This document shows, one piece after another, positions 37,409-47,119 of a stretch of 64,000 nt of DNA. The DNA lies in NCBI GenBank assembly GCA_963722585.1, contig CAVRNU010000061.1, positions 1 to 64,000 of the forward strand. Reading direction: 5' to 3'. Below the pieces are notes generated by a model that did no database searches, had not been told where the DNA came from, and saw only the letters and a list, made by a program, of their open reading frames with translations. Made by a program: the position numbers and the translations under genes. Source of the stretch: KBS-96 sp963722585 (GTDB lineage Bacteria; Acidobacteriota; Terriglobia; Bryobacterales; Bryobacteraceae). How positions within the stretch are numbered: the stretch's first letter is position 1; each line of letters begins with the position of its first letter.

Positions 37409-37760
37409 GGCCTTTATTCTAGTCCGTATTTCTCTTCAGGCTGGTCACGTCTTTAGACTCGACGGTGCCAGTACTCCCGCTTGCCAGGATCTTGCGAGAC
37501 CGCCTGCATCCTCACCCGGAGTTGCTCAGATGGGTAATCGCCCCTCAAACCGTCATGGCTCTGAACTCCTCCCGGGCCATCAGCTGGAACAATCACCCCA
37601 TTCTCAGAGGCGACAACAAACAGTTTCAATACCCTTGAAGCGTCGAATCCGTCGCCTTTCGGCTCAGTTCTCTCGAAGTGGTTTTCCGCCAACTCGGAGA
37701 TAACCTTGTTTTCCGAGCATAACAGGGGATGATGGTTAGGATGGAGGCTTCCCCGAATTC
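37409..37760. other. Intergenic stretch, no confident gene
   Basis: About 350 bases. A minus-strand frame at 37453-37692 (SELAENHFERTEPKGDGFDA just upstream, then YPSEQLRVRMQAVSQD) has a protein-like composition but no start signal and no recognised domain. Confidence 0.3.
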
Positions 37761-38087
37761 ATGAAGCACCCCGCGAACAGGATTGCAAAGAGCGATCAAG
37801 CAACCCCAGGCACAGAGGGTTACGTTTTCGACGGGGCGGAAGGAAGTCAAATGGCTTTCTGGACCTGCGCGGAGACGGCAAAGTCCAGGGGGCAGGCTCA
37901 CGAATACGACGAATGCATGGTCGTGGTGCAAGGCTGTTACACATTGATAATCGATGGCAATCGAATTCTGCTGAGAGCCGGGGAGGAATACTTGATCCCG
38001 AAGGGTACTCTTCATAGCGGCGAGGTTCTCGCTGGAACAAGAACGATACACGCATTTGGCGGCCACCGGGCAGACCGGCTACCTTGA
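37761..38087 (+). CDS. Small cupin-domain protein
   Basis: This 108-residue protein is a single beta-barrel cupin: HEYDECMVVVQGCYTLIIDG carries the first motif and AGEEYLIPKGTLHSGEVLAG the second. His and Glu metal ligands (HEYDE, LHSGE) are visible. Metal-binding cupins of this size serve as sensors, isomerases or dioxygenases, so function cannot be assigned. It precedes the mutarotase gene by 108 bp on the same strand. Confidence 0.75.
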   Translation: MKHPANRIAKSDQATPGTEGYVFDGAEGSQMAFWTCAETAKSRGQAHEYDECMVVVQGCYTLIIDGNRILLRAGEEYLIPKGTLHSGEVLAGTRTIHAFGGHRADRLP

Positions 38088-38195
38088 AGATGGCGTCTTC
38101 GTTGCGCACAATCTGCACTGCCGAAATCTCATCAAACAAACGCAGCCAACTGCTGTGAATTGCATCGAGAGCTGCCGTTCTGAAACAACATTTAT

Positions 38196-39104
38196 ATGTC
38201 TCTAGAAAAAATCGAAGAACTCAATCGTCAGTTCGCACTCCCAGGAGCCGCTGAAATCGTTGACGGCAACGGCCGACTGCCTAAGGTGCAGATCAGGACT
38301 CCCCAGGCAACCGGAGAGATATACCTCCACGGTTCACATGTCACCTCGTGGAGGCGAGCGGGCGCAGAGGAAGTTCTCTTTCTCAGCTCACATTCAAAAT
38401 GGGAGGATGGCTTGGCGATTCGTGGTGGCATTCCAATCTGCTTTCCCTGGTTTCGAGCCAAGGCTGACGATCCCAAAGCACCGGCGCACGGATTCGTGCG
38501 CACGAAAGCCTGGGAACTTGAGTCCATCACGGCTGATGGCGATACGGTTACGGTCAGCATGTCGACCGGAAACGACGAAGATACAACAGATTGGTGGCCC
38601 GCCCACTTCCGGCTGGTCCATCGGGTCACATTCGGAACCGAGCTGAAATTAGATCTTGCAGTAATGAATACCGGGACAACCCCGCTGCACTTCGAAGAGG
38701 CTTTGCATACTTATCACAAGGTAGGGCACATCGACAACATTCGGGTGCGGGGCTTAGACGGTGTCTCTTACCTCGACAACACTGATGCTAACCGTGAGAA
38801 GACGCAGCATGGCGATGTTTTAATAATCACTCAGACCGACAGCGCGTACGTGAATACCCAACATCCGCTCGAACTGGTCGACCCCGAGCTGCGCCGTCGC
38901 ATTCGCATTACGAAAGAGCATTCACTCAATACGGTTGTTTGGAACCCATGGAGAGAGGGTGCGCAGTTGTTGTCGGATCTGGGAGATGACGAATGGCAGC
39001 AGTTCGTCTGTGTCGAGGCCAGCAACGTTCTTGGATGTGCGGTGAAACTTGCGCCGAGCCAGCAGCACTCGATGAGAGCGATCATCGGAGTGGCTAAGTT
39101 GTGA
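38196..39104 (+). CDS. D-hexose-6-phosphate mutarotase (YeaD-like)
   Basis: The 302-residue protein matches the aldose-1-epimerase fold of YeaD: GEIYLHGSHVTSWRRAGAEE, AIRGGIPICFPWF, AHGFVRTKAWEL, FEEALHTYHKVGHIDN (catalytic His) and VVWNPWREGAQLLSDLGDDE with WQQFVCVEA (catalytic Glu). It interconverts alpha and beta anomers of glucose-6-phosphate and related sugars in the cytoplasm. Full length and intact. Confidence 0.9.
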   Translation: MSLEKIEELNRQFALPGAAEIVDGNGRLPKVQIRTPQATGEIYLHGSHVTSWRRAGAEEVLFLSSHSKWEDGLAIRGGIPICFPWFRAKADDPKAPAHGFVRTKAWELESITADGDTVTVSMSTGNDEDTTDWWPAHFRLVHRVTFGTELKLDLAVMNTGTTPLHFEEALHTYHKVGHIDNIRVRGLDGVSYLDNTDANREKTQHGDVLIITQTDSAYVNTQHPLELVDPELRRRIRITKEHSLNTVVWNPWREGAQLLSDLGDDEWQQFVCVEASNVLGCAVKLAPSQQHSMRAIIGVAKL

Positions 39105-39139
39105 CACACGAATGCTGCCCCTCGCAATTCGTTCGCTGC

Positions 39140-39553
39140 TCAAAATTGCAGCGTGAGCGCCAATGCACCAAGCTTGGACCGCCAATTTGATACAGCGGAT
39201 TGAGGCCGCCGTTCTGGCCGCCCCGCCGGCTGTGTCCGCCACAAGCCCGGGTCGGCTTTGCTCCTCAGAATTTTGGGCCGCTCGAACGCAAGAGCGGCAG
39301 ACTTTTGATTGCCTGATTTCTGGTATTGCTTGGCGAGTACATAGTCGAGGCTTCCATCGTCGTCGGAATCGAGCGCCTGCTTGAGCTCGGCGATTGCGTC
39401 AGCAGGGTGGCCGGTTGCTGCGTATCCTATTCCACGCAGGGCGTGCAGGCGGCGATCACCTGGCTCTCTCGAGATCGGATTAGTCCCGCTAAACGCCGTT
39501 TGCACCTGTGATCTCTGGCGGTCGCGGTTGCAGCCAAACCGCAGAATTCTCAT
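39140..39553 (-). pseudogene. TPR protein fragment
   Basis: The readable core is LHALRGIGYAATGHPADAIA, then ELKQALDSDDDGSLDYVLAK QYQKSGNQKSAALAFE, two tetratricopeptide units typical of the end of long secreted TPR proteins. There is no signal peptide, start site or earlier repeat; upstream sequence to the permease gene has no continuation. Likely the C-terminal stub of a lost gene. Confidence 0.45.
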
Positions 39554-39616
39554 TTACCAGTAGCCCTGTGTATCAAGCTCGACCGTCCGAAGCGGGTCGG
39601 TTTGGGGCGGAGACGG

Positions 39617-42298
39617 CTATTCGTATCTGAGAGCCACCATGGGATCGACGCGCATGGCTCGCCTGGACGGTGGGTAAGCGGCAAGCTGTGCGACGGCCAA
39701 GAACAAGAGGGAGACGCCGACGAAGGAGACGCCATCGACGGTGTTGAGTCCATAGAACAGACCGCGCAGCAGGTAACAGGCTCCAACCGCGAGAAACATC
39801 CCGGCAAGCAATCCAGCAAGCACGGGCCGTATGCTTTCGCGCAGGATGAGTCCGAGAATGTCGCGCTTTTGGGCGCCGACAGCCATGCGGATGCCGATTT
39901 CGCGCGTGCGCAGGACGACGATATAGCTCACCGTGCCATAGATGCCCATCAAGGTTAGCAGAAGCCCGAACAGGCCCACAGTAGACGCAATAGCGGCCGC
40001 AAGGCTGGCGCCGATGAACGATGCCGACTGGCGAAGCATTTCATTGAGTGTGGAAGAGGTCGCCACCAAGTCAGGATCAACCGACGAGATCAGCGGGTCG
40101 ATCGCCCTTGTGACCTGTGCCGGGTCGGACTGGGTCCGAATGAGAATGGGATGATCCTGAAGCCGGCCTTCGGGCATCGGCAGGTAGACCTGTTTGGAGT
40201 CGCTGCCGTCATACTCAACGCCACGTGTGTCGCGGGCAACGCCAACCACCTGGTAGGCTGGTCCGTCTGCAAGAAGTTCGCTCCGATCGTCTGCCGTAGC
40301 GCGACTGTGGAACTGTTCGTCGGTAGCGCCTAACCGGAGGCTGCGGCCGATGGGGTTCTGGTCGGGCCATAGCTGTTTGGCGGCTGATTCGCTGAGAATG
40401 ACAGAGTGCTCAGGTCGGCCGGCCGGCGGTTGAAAACTACGGCCCAGGAACAGCGGAATGCCAAGGGTCTCGAAGTAGTTTGCCTGAACGTAGGTGTAGT
40501 GGAGCATCGACTGCACATTTTGGGCCGAGGACTTCTCTCCATCAAGCGACGCGGCGGCTGTTCGAAACATGAAGTTATCGCCCGGCGGCCGAGCGCTGGT
40601 GATGGCAGCCACTCCGGGCAGGGCAGCTAGGCGCGTGCGAAGCTCATGGACCAGAGTAACCTTGCGGGTGGCGGTGTATTTCGACCCCTCGGGGAATTTG
40701 AAATCGAGATCGACGACGTGTTTGCTCTCGTAGCCGGTTTCCATCTTTAGCGAGTTGATGGCACTTCGAATCAACATGCTTCCGGCGATCATGAGCACTA
40801 GCGAAAGGGAAACCTGCGCGGCGATGAGGAAGTCTTGGACCCGGCGGCTGCGAACCGGCGAAGTACTGCCTCTGGAGGCCGAAGAGAGCGCGGAGCGGGA
40901 GCTTTCTATCGCCGGGGCGAGCCCGAAAAGGATACCGGCAACCAGTGAAATGGCAAAGACGTAGACAAAGATTCCGAGGTCGGGAGTCACGTCGAAAATG
41001 ACCGTCCCCTCCTCCGGGGGCACGGCTTGGGCGGCCAAGGCTACAGACACTTTCAGCAACGCCCAGCTGAACAGGAGCGCTAGCACGCCCGCAAGCAGGC
41101 CCAGCAGAGCGCTTTCCGTCAGCAATTGCCTGATAATGCGTAGCCGGCTGGCCCCAAGGGATAGGCGCACGTGCAGTTCAGCTTGCCGGGATCTGGTACG
41201 AGCCAGTTGCAGGCTGCCGACATTGGCGCAGGCCACAACCAGCACCATCCCAGCGGCGAACATAATCAGCAGAATGGCCAATGTCAGTCCCCTGTACAGC
41301 TTCAGAGGGAGAGGGAGCGGGGAGCCTGGCCAGACGAGCGCAGTAGCAGGTTTAGCCGACACGGAGCGGGGATCGTGCAGGGTACGGAGACGATCGGCCA
41401 GTCTAGTCATTTCCGCTCGAGCTCGGCTGATATTGATGCCAGGAGCGAGGCGGCCAAACAAGCGGTAGCGCTGGTTTTCGCGGTCGCGTAGCCAACGGTC
41501 ATCGGCATGAACCAGCGGCTCGAGGTTTATCGGAAGCCAGAAATCAGGCGCTTCCATATCGGTACCGGTGAAGTCGCGCGGCGTAATTCCGGCTATAGTA
41601 ACAGCGGCGCCATTTAGACGGATGGTTTTCCCCAGTATCGCCGCGTCCCCTGCAAAACGCCTCTGCCAGTAGTTTTCACTGATAAGAACCGCGGGCGAGG
41701 CCACCAGATCGGGAACACTTATCGAGTCGAAGGTACGGCCGCGTAACGCCGCGACTCCAAGAACCTTGAAGTAGTTTTCGGAGACAACGAAGATGACGGC
41801 CTCAGAAGCGCGTGGACCCATAATGCCACCGGCGTCCGAGAGCCTCATGTCCTCCGGGTTAAAAGCGATCAGGCCACTGAAGGAATGGACTGAATCCCGA
41901 TACGCTTCGTAGTCGGGATAGCTGAAAGCGAAATCGGCGGCGCCCGAGTCGCGCATAAGGGCTAGGTTGACCATCGTGTCCGGATCGCGAGCATCGAGAC
42001 GGCGGGCAACCATTGCCTTGTAGGCGGTGAAGGTTACGGTGTTAACCCCGATACCAAGCATCAGGGCAAGGACCGCGACAGCGGTGAACCCGGCATTGCG
42101 ATACAACATGCGGACTCCGTAACGCAAGTCCTGGAGTACAGTTTCGGGCAGGATCATCAGATCGACCTCACTCGTGCGCTCTCGCTGCAGGACCCGATTG
42201 CCGAAGCAGAGGAGATCTTCGATGCGTGCCAACTGAATTGGTCCCAGCCCGCAATTTGTGATCGCGAGTCGGGTTCGACTCCAGTCGACAGGGTGCAT
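39617..42298 (-). CDS. ADOP-family ABC transporter permease (MacB/FtsX type, duplicated)
   Basis: The 893-residue protein has the acidobacterial duplicated orphan permease layout: N-terminal extension with LQDLRYGVRMLYRNAGFTAV, first membrane helix (VAVLALMLGIGVNT), MacB periplasmic core (about 90-320), three FtsX helices (about 345-480), then a second unit with SRRVQDFLIAAQVSLSLVLM, another MacB-PCD (about 545-740), and a final FtsX triplet ending PSRRAMRVDPMVALRYE. Such permeases occur in large families without an adjacent ATPase gene, as here. Substrate unknown; macrolide or peptide export is assumed for relatives. Start may lie at a downstream ATG near LMILPETVLQDLR (42154). Confidence 0.88.
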   Translation of the reverse strand: MHPVDWSRTRLAITNCGLGPIQLARIEDLLCFGNRVLQRERTSEVDLMILPETVLQDLRYGVRMLYRNAGFTAVAVLALMLGIGVNTVTFTAYKAMVARRLDARDPDTMVNLALMRDSGAADFAFSYPDYEAYRDSVHSFSGLIAFNPEDMRLSDAGGIMGPRASEAVIFVVSENYFKVLGVAALRGRTFDSISVPDLVASPAVLISENYWQRRFAGDAAILGKTIRLNGAAVTIAGITPRDFTGTDMEAPDFWLPINLEPLVHADDRWLRDRENQRYRLFGRLAPGINISRARAEMTRLADRLRTLHDPRSVSAKPATALVWPGSPLPLPLKLYRGLTLAILLIMFAAGMVLVVACANVGSLQLARTRSRQAELHVRLSLGASRLRIIRQLLTESALLGLLAGVLALLFSWALLKVSVALAAQAVPPEEGTVIFDVTPDLGIFVYVFAISLVAGILFGLAPAIESSRSALSSASRGSTSPVRSRRVQDFLIAAQVSLSLVLMIAGSMLIRSAINSLKMETGYESKHVVDLDFKFPEGSKYTATRKVTLVHELRTRLAALPGVAAITSARPPGDNFMFRTAAASLDGEKSSAQNVQSMLHYTYVQANYFETLGIPLFLGRSFQPPAGRPEHSVILSESAAKQLWPDQNPIGRSLRLGATDEQFHSRATADDRSELLADGPAYQVVGVARDTRGVEYDGSDSKQVYLPMPEGRLQDHPILIRTQSDPAQVTRAIDPLISSVDPDLVATSSTLNEMLRQSASFIGASLAAAIASTVGLFGLLLTLMGIYGTVSYIVVLRTREIGIRMAVGAQKRDILGLILRESIRPVLAGLLAGMFLAVGACYLLRGLFYGLNTVDGVSFVGVSLLFLAVAQLAAYPPSRRAMRVDPMVALRYE

Positions 42299-43541
42299 TT
42301 CCAGAAGTCTTCGCCGCCGGTCCGCATTTGCATTAGTTCATATTGCCCACAAGTCGACCCGAAGACTCTTTGATCAACCTGCATTCCGAAATGAATCGTT
42401 CTACGCACTAAAGACGGGGCCAGGCGGCGATTATTACATGGGCAGCGATTTTCAGCACCGATTTCCGAAGTGTATAGATTCAGATCACCTGAGAAAGGTA
42501 ATCTGGCGCGTTGTAATGAAATGTGGGGTTTCATTCCATTGAGAAGCCGGGCGCCCAGAGCTTGTTGGGGCAGCTTGCAGCCAGTTTGTTTCTAACATTC
42601 TCTATCCCAGTGCGTCGTCAGGAGCGATTCAAGGTGATCTGAAATCTCTGTTATGCCCCGTCGAAGAACAGGTTTTCTTCGAGCAATATTGAAATCAAAA
42701 GGCCCTCTACATACCGGGAACGCCGGACAAGTTCGCTGGGCTCTTTGATCGCCGTCTTCGACCGTGCTGTTCACGTTTGCGCCGACCTCAAGGTCGGCTT
42801 CATCGACGAAAAAAGGCTGGCCACGGCATCTCAATATCAAACCCGAGCAAGTTCCGGAAATGCTTGCCGCCCGGAAAACGGTTTGCGCGTCGGTGATCGA
42901 TCCGAGCAATCCGATTCTCGCTGCTTTTCTACAGCGAATTGAAAAAAGTTTGGCTGTGGGCAGGCAATTTCTTTTTCAATTCCAATCTTTCTCCCCACGG
43001 CGCAGGGTTCGGATTACATATCGATCGGAGCTCGAGCGCATATTTGAGTCACACATTTTCGTGCACGAAGAGGACTTGAACACTTTCCACTTCTCGATTC
43101 CACCCATGCCGGCCGATATCGAAGTGCTCTCCGAGGCAGATCTAGACCGAGTCGCGGCAAGCAGCCCCGCTTGGCCCAGATCATCTCGGGAATCGCGGCG
43201 TCGCACTCTCGATGACTGGAAACGTCTGGTGACGGCGCGAGCCGCGCAATGTGGGGCGGACGTCCTCGTCTGCGCGCCACCTCCCGGTCGCGCTTCGGCA
43301 GATACAGTCAAATTCCAAGCGGGACGGCACCTTAGCGGTCGACTGCAATCTCAGGCACGCTTGTCCGGCAGAGAGCGGTTGCGGCGCCCTAAAATACGAC
43401 CCACGAGTGCCCCTAGAAGTACGCTAGCGACCACAGCAGTTCCGTGCACTCCGAGCGCGTGCCACGGAGCTGAAACGGGACAGGCAAGACGCCAACCAGC
43501 ATTTATGGCAATGCCGGCGCCAGCTCCCTAAGGGGCGGCAT
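42299..43541. other. 1.2 kb with no confident gene, containing a short inverted repeat
   Basis: The longest frame (42764-43531, plus) encodes a stretch FHFSIPPMPADIEVLSEADL that could be coding, but its C-terminal half lies over a hairpin repeat and loses protein character. A 56-codon minus-strand frame around 43370-43540 (GVHGTAVVASVLLGALVGRI) would make a small membrane peptide, without a normal start. No function is proposed. Confidence 0.35.
43256..43273 (+). repeat. Short REP-like inverted repeat
   Basis: Arms GCGGACG (43256-43262) and CGTCTGC (43267-43273) pair at 6 of 7 positions around a TCCT loop, preceded by TGTGGG. Similar G/C-rich sequences are scattered between genes in related genomes, as far as can be recalled. 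Only one copy was seen in this window. Confidence 0.3.
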
Positions 43542-44060
43542 TCAACGGTGGATGGAATACTCGAGCAACACGGTTCCCGACTTCTCATAAACGCGGTGTT
43601 TTGTTAATACCAGCATCGCCTTTAAGTACGGTGCCGGAAGCATAGGGACGCCACTTCCAAGCAGTACAGGTACCACGGCGGGCTCCACTGTATCCACAAC
43701 TTCCGCTTGAAGAAACGTTCGAAATAGAGCGCCACCGCCAAACAGCCAAATATCCTTTCCGGCCTTAGCTTTGAGCGATTGGACATGCTTGACAGGATCG
43801 CTGTTTATCACAGTTACATCTGGATAGTCTGTGGGCCGAAGCGTGTTCGAATAAACAACTACATCGAGACCTGGCATCGCACCGGCGGTCTGGGCAAGCA
43901 TGGCCGCAAATGTCTTGCGACCCATGACAGCGGTGTCGAACGTCCCGAATAACTCGCTGAAATTGATGTCAGGATCTTGGACGATCCAATCAAACTCACC
44001 ATTCGGTCCCGCGATATATCCATCAAGGCTGGTGGCCACCTGATATCGAAGTCGGCGCAT
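43542..44060 (-). CDS. Dihydrofolate reductase-like protein (RibD C-terminal domain)
   Basis: The 172-residue protein has the RibD/DHFR fold blocks RYQVATSLDGYIAGPNGEFD, AVMGRKTFAAM and DIWLFGGGALFRTFLQAEVV, which bind NADPH. These YyaP/YwjB-like proteins are found across bacteria, but the substrate is not known; it is not the essential folate reductase type. Upstream ATG at 44060 starts the conserved N-terminal strand, so the length is right. Confidence 0.85.
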   Translation of the reverse strand: MRRLRYQVATSLDGYIAGPNGEFDWIVQDPDINFSELFGTFDTAVMGRKTFAAMLAQTAGAMPGLDVVVYSNTLRPTDYPDVTVINSDPVKHVQSLKAKAGKDIWLFGGGALFRTFLQAEVVDTVEPAVVPVLLGSGVPMLPAPYLKAMLVLTKHRVYEKSGTVLLEYSIHR

Positions 44061-44217
44061 GATCGATTATGGACCTTCCCGAGTTGAAGTCATATGGATA
44101 AAGGTGTACTGATTACCCGTGGCTCCCGGGCGGTCGGCCACTCGGAAAGTGTCCGCCAGATACGCAACGTTAAGCCGACATCGAGCTGATAACTTCCTGT
44201 TAGGGCATACTCGCTAT

Positions 44218-44865
44218 CTACAACACCATCTGCGCCCATCGCTCGCGGATTTCCTGCTTCCAACTCCCGGATAGTGGCGCCTCCATCACACGAGAGAAAA
44301 GGTCACGATCGTCCGTTTCCCGTTTGTACAGGCGCACGACATCGGCAACGCCGACTCACCGAGGATCGCTTTCCAGCTGTTCAATCCGGTCACCAGATTC
44401 GAATTCGCCTTCGTCAACAATCGAGAAATAGATCCCGGACCGGCCGCTGGCCCAAGATTTCTTCACCATATCGGAGCGATTCATACGAATCGCAAGCTTA
44501 AAGCAAGGCATCCTCGGTTGGGTCACCTTCAAGATCGCTGACCCGGCAAGAAACACATCGCCAATATGCACAACCTCTTCCAGCATTCCTTCGGTCGTGA
44601 GGTTTTCGCCAAACGCGCCGGCCGGAAGCGGCGTGCCCGGAAGTTGCGCCGCCCAGAACGGATAGTGTTCGGATGAATACGAATATACGGCTTTGGAGGG
44701 GCCGCCATGCACGCTGAGATCCGATTGCCGGTCGTTCTGCACTTTGTAGCAGCGCAACGCAAATTTTCCCTGAACCGGCGTTTTGAAGATACTGGTCAGC
44801 ACCTTGCGATTACCTGCTTCCACTTCGCGCGGTTGTCCGACATTGATGGAAACGATTTGCCTCAT
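44218..44865 (-). pseudogene. MOSC-domain (YiiM-like) protein with an in-frame TGA
   Basis: The MOSC domain is complete from ATG 44865: NVGQPREVEAG, SVHGGPSKAVYSYSSEHYPF, AGAFGENLTTEG and TQPRMPCFKLAIRM with the conserved Cys that binds sulfur or molybdenum cofactor. Translation stops at a TGA (44356-44358) after LESDPR, but the same frame continues VADVVRLYKRETDDRDLFSR and SGSWKQEIRERWAQMVL to 44218. That is the usual C-terminal three-helix extension of YiiM proteins. The MOSC domain could still fold without it, so partial function is possible. Confidence 0.7.
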
Positions 44866-44890
44866 GCCTGCGCCACGGCGACTCGCACAA

Positions 44891-45397
44891 TTAGCTCGAT
44901 CTCACCCAACTAACGCCGATATTAACCGCTCCTCGGAGCCGTTCAATCAACTGCCCCGTATGGTGCTGTAAGTGGCGAATATTGTAAAACTGCAGTTCGA
45001 GTTTGTTGAACGGCAGCCAGCTAAATCCGGAACCATCTTCGAAGCGAATCAAGGGTACCTGCTTCTCGACCTCACTGCGGCACAGCTCCAGATAGTCCTG
45101 TACGTCCAGCTTGGCGTACGGCTCTGGAATTTCGAAAGGCTCGTCCTTTGCCCATGGCCCCGGGCCAAGATAGTTCGAATTCGGCACGTGATTACACCAG
45201 GCGTGAAAATCAGCTTCCGACGGCTGAACGTACAGATGCGTGTAAAACACCGAATGATAGGCGATATGCCAGAAACGGTTTCGATACTCGGTGCTGAACC
45301 AAAGGTCGTCAGGGCACAGCTCAATGGCATAGCCGAGCATGTCCAGCCCCGCGCGATACTGCCTCGAAGCTGATTGCCTGATGCTTGAATCGTCCAT
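44891..45397 (-). CDS. DinB-like four-helix protein
   Basis: The 168-residue protein has the metal-site histidines of the DinB/YfiT superfamily: one in FWHIAYHSVFYTHLYV and a pair in IRHLQHHTGQLIERLR. Members include thiol S-transferases (bacillithiol, mycothiol) but many have no known activity. The sequence is complete. It lies between the MOSC and TfoX-like genes, all on the minus strand, with 25 bp to the MOSC gene. Confidence 0.75.
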   Translation of the reverse strand: MDDSSIRQSASRQYRAGLDMLGYAIELCPDDLWFSTEYRNRFWHIAYHSVFYTHLYVQPSEADFHAWCNHVPNSNYLGPGPWAKDEPFEIPEPYAKLDVQDYLELCRSEVEKQVPLIRFEDGSGFSWLPFNKLELQFYNIRHLQHHTGQLIERLRGAVNIGVSWVRSS

Positions 45398-45447
45398 TCC
45401 CGCGAGCTTCTAGTTTGCCATAAGGTTGCAGCCCCGAACGCTGTTCG

Positions 45448-45960
45448 TCACGATCTCGTGGGACTTTTTGCAGCGCTTCTGGATGCCCTAGCCTGCTTCG
45501 GCGATTTCGCCGACTTGCGAAGTCCCGATGCTGGCCACCGCGCCTTTGGCACCTTGCCGATACGAGGATCTTTCGCGGCGATCAATTCGCAGACGCGTAG
45601 CGCTGCCTCTTCGAAATCGGGAGCATCGACCGGAAGAACCTGCCAGCCCGTTACCTTCTTTCCGAATATCTGAATGGATCGCATGTTCGGAAACTCGCGG
45701 CGCAGACTTTCGTGGTGCATCTCCGTCGTGGCAAGCCACACTCCGTTATCTACTGTCTGGTCGCGCTTATCGCGCAATGCGAGCACAACCTTATCTTCAA
45801 CGTAGACGGCGACGCAGCCGAACATGTAGCGGCTCCTGGGCGACAGTGCGGCGAGCGCTTCCAGCACAAATTCGTGCGGGACTGCCTTGCGCGGCGCGCC
45901 TGCGATGAGCGGCTCATAAAGTGGCGGAGGAGGCGTATTGCGACGGCGTACCGGCATCAA
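45448..45960 (-). CDS. TfoX-N-like small protein with a basic C-terminal tail
   Basis: The core (EFVLEALAALSPRSRYMFGC, then VAVYVEDKVVLALRDKRDQT and NMRSIQIFGKKVTGWQVLPV) resembles the TfoX N-terminal or YjbR/MmcQ-type fold, as judged by motif only. The last about 35 residues are rich in Lys, Arg, Ser and Ala (SAKSPKQARASRSAAKSPTR), like histone-type tails, suggesting nucleic-acid contact. Function unknown. Confidence 0.55.
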   Translation of the reverse strand: MMPVRRRNTPPPPLYEPLIAGAPRKAVPHEFVLEALAALSPRSRYMFGCVAVYVEDKVVLALRDKRDQTVDNGVWLATTEMHHESLRREFPNMRSIQIFGKKVTGWQVLPVDAPDFEEAALRVCELIAAKDPRIGKVPKARWPASGLRKSAKSPKQARASRSAAKSPTRS

Positions 45961-46267
45961 ACTTAGGATACCGATATTGCTCCTTCGCGAGACTCCCGAG
46001 GCTGGCTGCGACTCAGTCGGAGGACAGATGGGGAAGTCGGCTTCCGGCCGCCCAAGTTCCTGCGGATCAGCTGTGCGGATCTATCCTCGGTCTCGCATTT
46101 GAGCGATAATAACGGTCGCCGTGCTGAGCCACGCCATAAACAGCGACTCTTCCGGCTCCCGGATCGCTGGCAACGCGTTGACACCACCTGAAGCCGATAT
46201 AGAGATGCGCTAAGGAGTTCGACTGTGCGGGTCGTGCCGATATCGATAGTTTCCGGGGAAAAGAAAG
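45961..46267. other. Divergent intergenic region, no gene seen
   Basis: About 300 bases between the TfoX-like gene (minus) and the DoxX-like gene (plus). Only shadow frames were found. It presumably holds promoters for both directions, but no clear -35/-10 pair was recognised. Confidence 0.4.
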
Positions 46268-47065
46268 ATGACCGAAATAAACTCGACGAAAAAAACGCAT
46301 CTCGAACGGGCGGATGCACTGCTGCGCTCGGGTCAAATACTGTTTTCGCTCGCAATCATCGCCTTAGGCATCGAGACGTTCGTGTGCGCAGGCGCGCTGG
46401 TTGGAACCCTCATTGAGTCCGACCGCTTCGGAACCATATTAGGTCCGGCCTTGGCGGCCTGCGGCGTGGGCCTTCTATTCAAGCGCACCGTGCGAACGGC
46501 CGCGATGGCGCTGGGCAGTCTGCTGCTTCTGTACACCTTAGTGTTCGAAGTGCCGAAATATGCCGCGAAGCCGGGAAGTATGACCTTCCGCACCCAAGTG
46601 TTTGAGCCTCTCGCGATTGCGACCCTCGCTTGGCTCTTACTGGGCCAGCACGCGATACCTTACTGGCTTGCACGCGCGAGTCGCTATTTGCTCGCGGTGT
46701 CCTTCATCGTGTTTGGCGTCGACCATTTCCTCGCTCTCGCGCCCATCGGGACGCTGATACCGCCGTGGATTCCATGGCACGTCTTCTGGATCGCGTTCTT
46801 CGGTGCCGGCTTCATAGCGGCTGGTTTAAGCATCGGCTTCAATTTCCTGCTGCGCTGGGGCGCGGCCGGTATCGGCCTCATGTTTGCGATTTGGGTCTTT
46901 ACACTTCATCTCCCCAGAACAGTTCTTGGGCTCTACGGTGGAAGCGGCCCGCACAGTCCCGATGAGTGGTCCAGTCTGTTCATCGCCATCGCTTTGTGGG
47001 GAGGCGCGTGGATTCTAGCTTCGAATCCCGATCGGGCTGCAGTTTCTCCTCCTCGGGAGGCGTGA
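46268..47065 (+). CDS. DoxX-like multi-spanning membrane protein
   Basis: The 265-residue protein has about eight membrane helices, e.g. QILFSLAIIALGIETFVCAG, LAVSFIVFGVDHFLALAPIG and WHVFWIAFFGAGFIAAGLSI. The repeated xxFGVDHF-type start of each half suggests an internal duplication of a DoxX-like four-helix unit. Relatives are linked to thiosulfate oxidation or redox balance, but no function can be given. The next gene, the DUF202-DUF302 fusion, follows 54 bp later on the same strand, so both may be one operon. Confidence 0.7.
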   Translation: MTEINSTKKTHLERADALLRSGQILFSLAIIALGIETFVCAGALVGTLIESDRFGTILGPALAACGVGLLFKRTVRTAAMALGSLLLLYTLVFEVPKYAAKPGSMTFRTQVFEPLAIATLAWLLLGQHAIPYWLARASRYLLAVSFIVFGVDHFLALAPIGTLIPPWIPWHVFWIAFFGAGFIAAGLSIGFNFLLRWGAAGIGLMFAIWVFTLHLPRTVLGLYGGSGPHSPDEWSSLFIAIALWGGAWILASNPDRAAVSPPREA

Positions 47066-47119
47066 GCCTGATAAGTCGTCGTTTGAGATCTAAGTTTTCG
47101 CAAGTAAGAAGGAGAGCAT

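Noticed and set aside
39930..42300. Several plus-strand ORFs inside the ADOP permease
   Set aside because: They are antisense shadows of a long, clearly homologous membrane protein and have no domain of their own.
42764..43531. A 255-codon plus-strand ORF
   Set aside because: No recognised domain, no ribosome binding site, and its C-terminal part lies on a REP-like hairpin with low protein character. A short middle part may be a remnant.
43370..43541. Possible 56-codon membrane peptide on the minus strand
   Set aside because: The frame follows directly after a TAG and has no usual start codon ahead of its hydrophobic segment.
17605..44358. Reassigned TGA codon (recoding) to explain several in-frame TGAs
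   Set aside because: TGA is used as a normal terminator in many intact genes here, and TAG interruptions and frameshifts occur equally, so mutation or sequence error is simpler.
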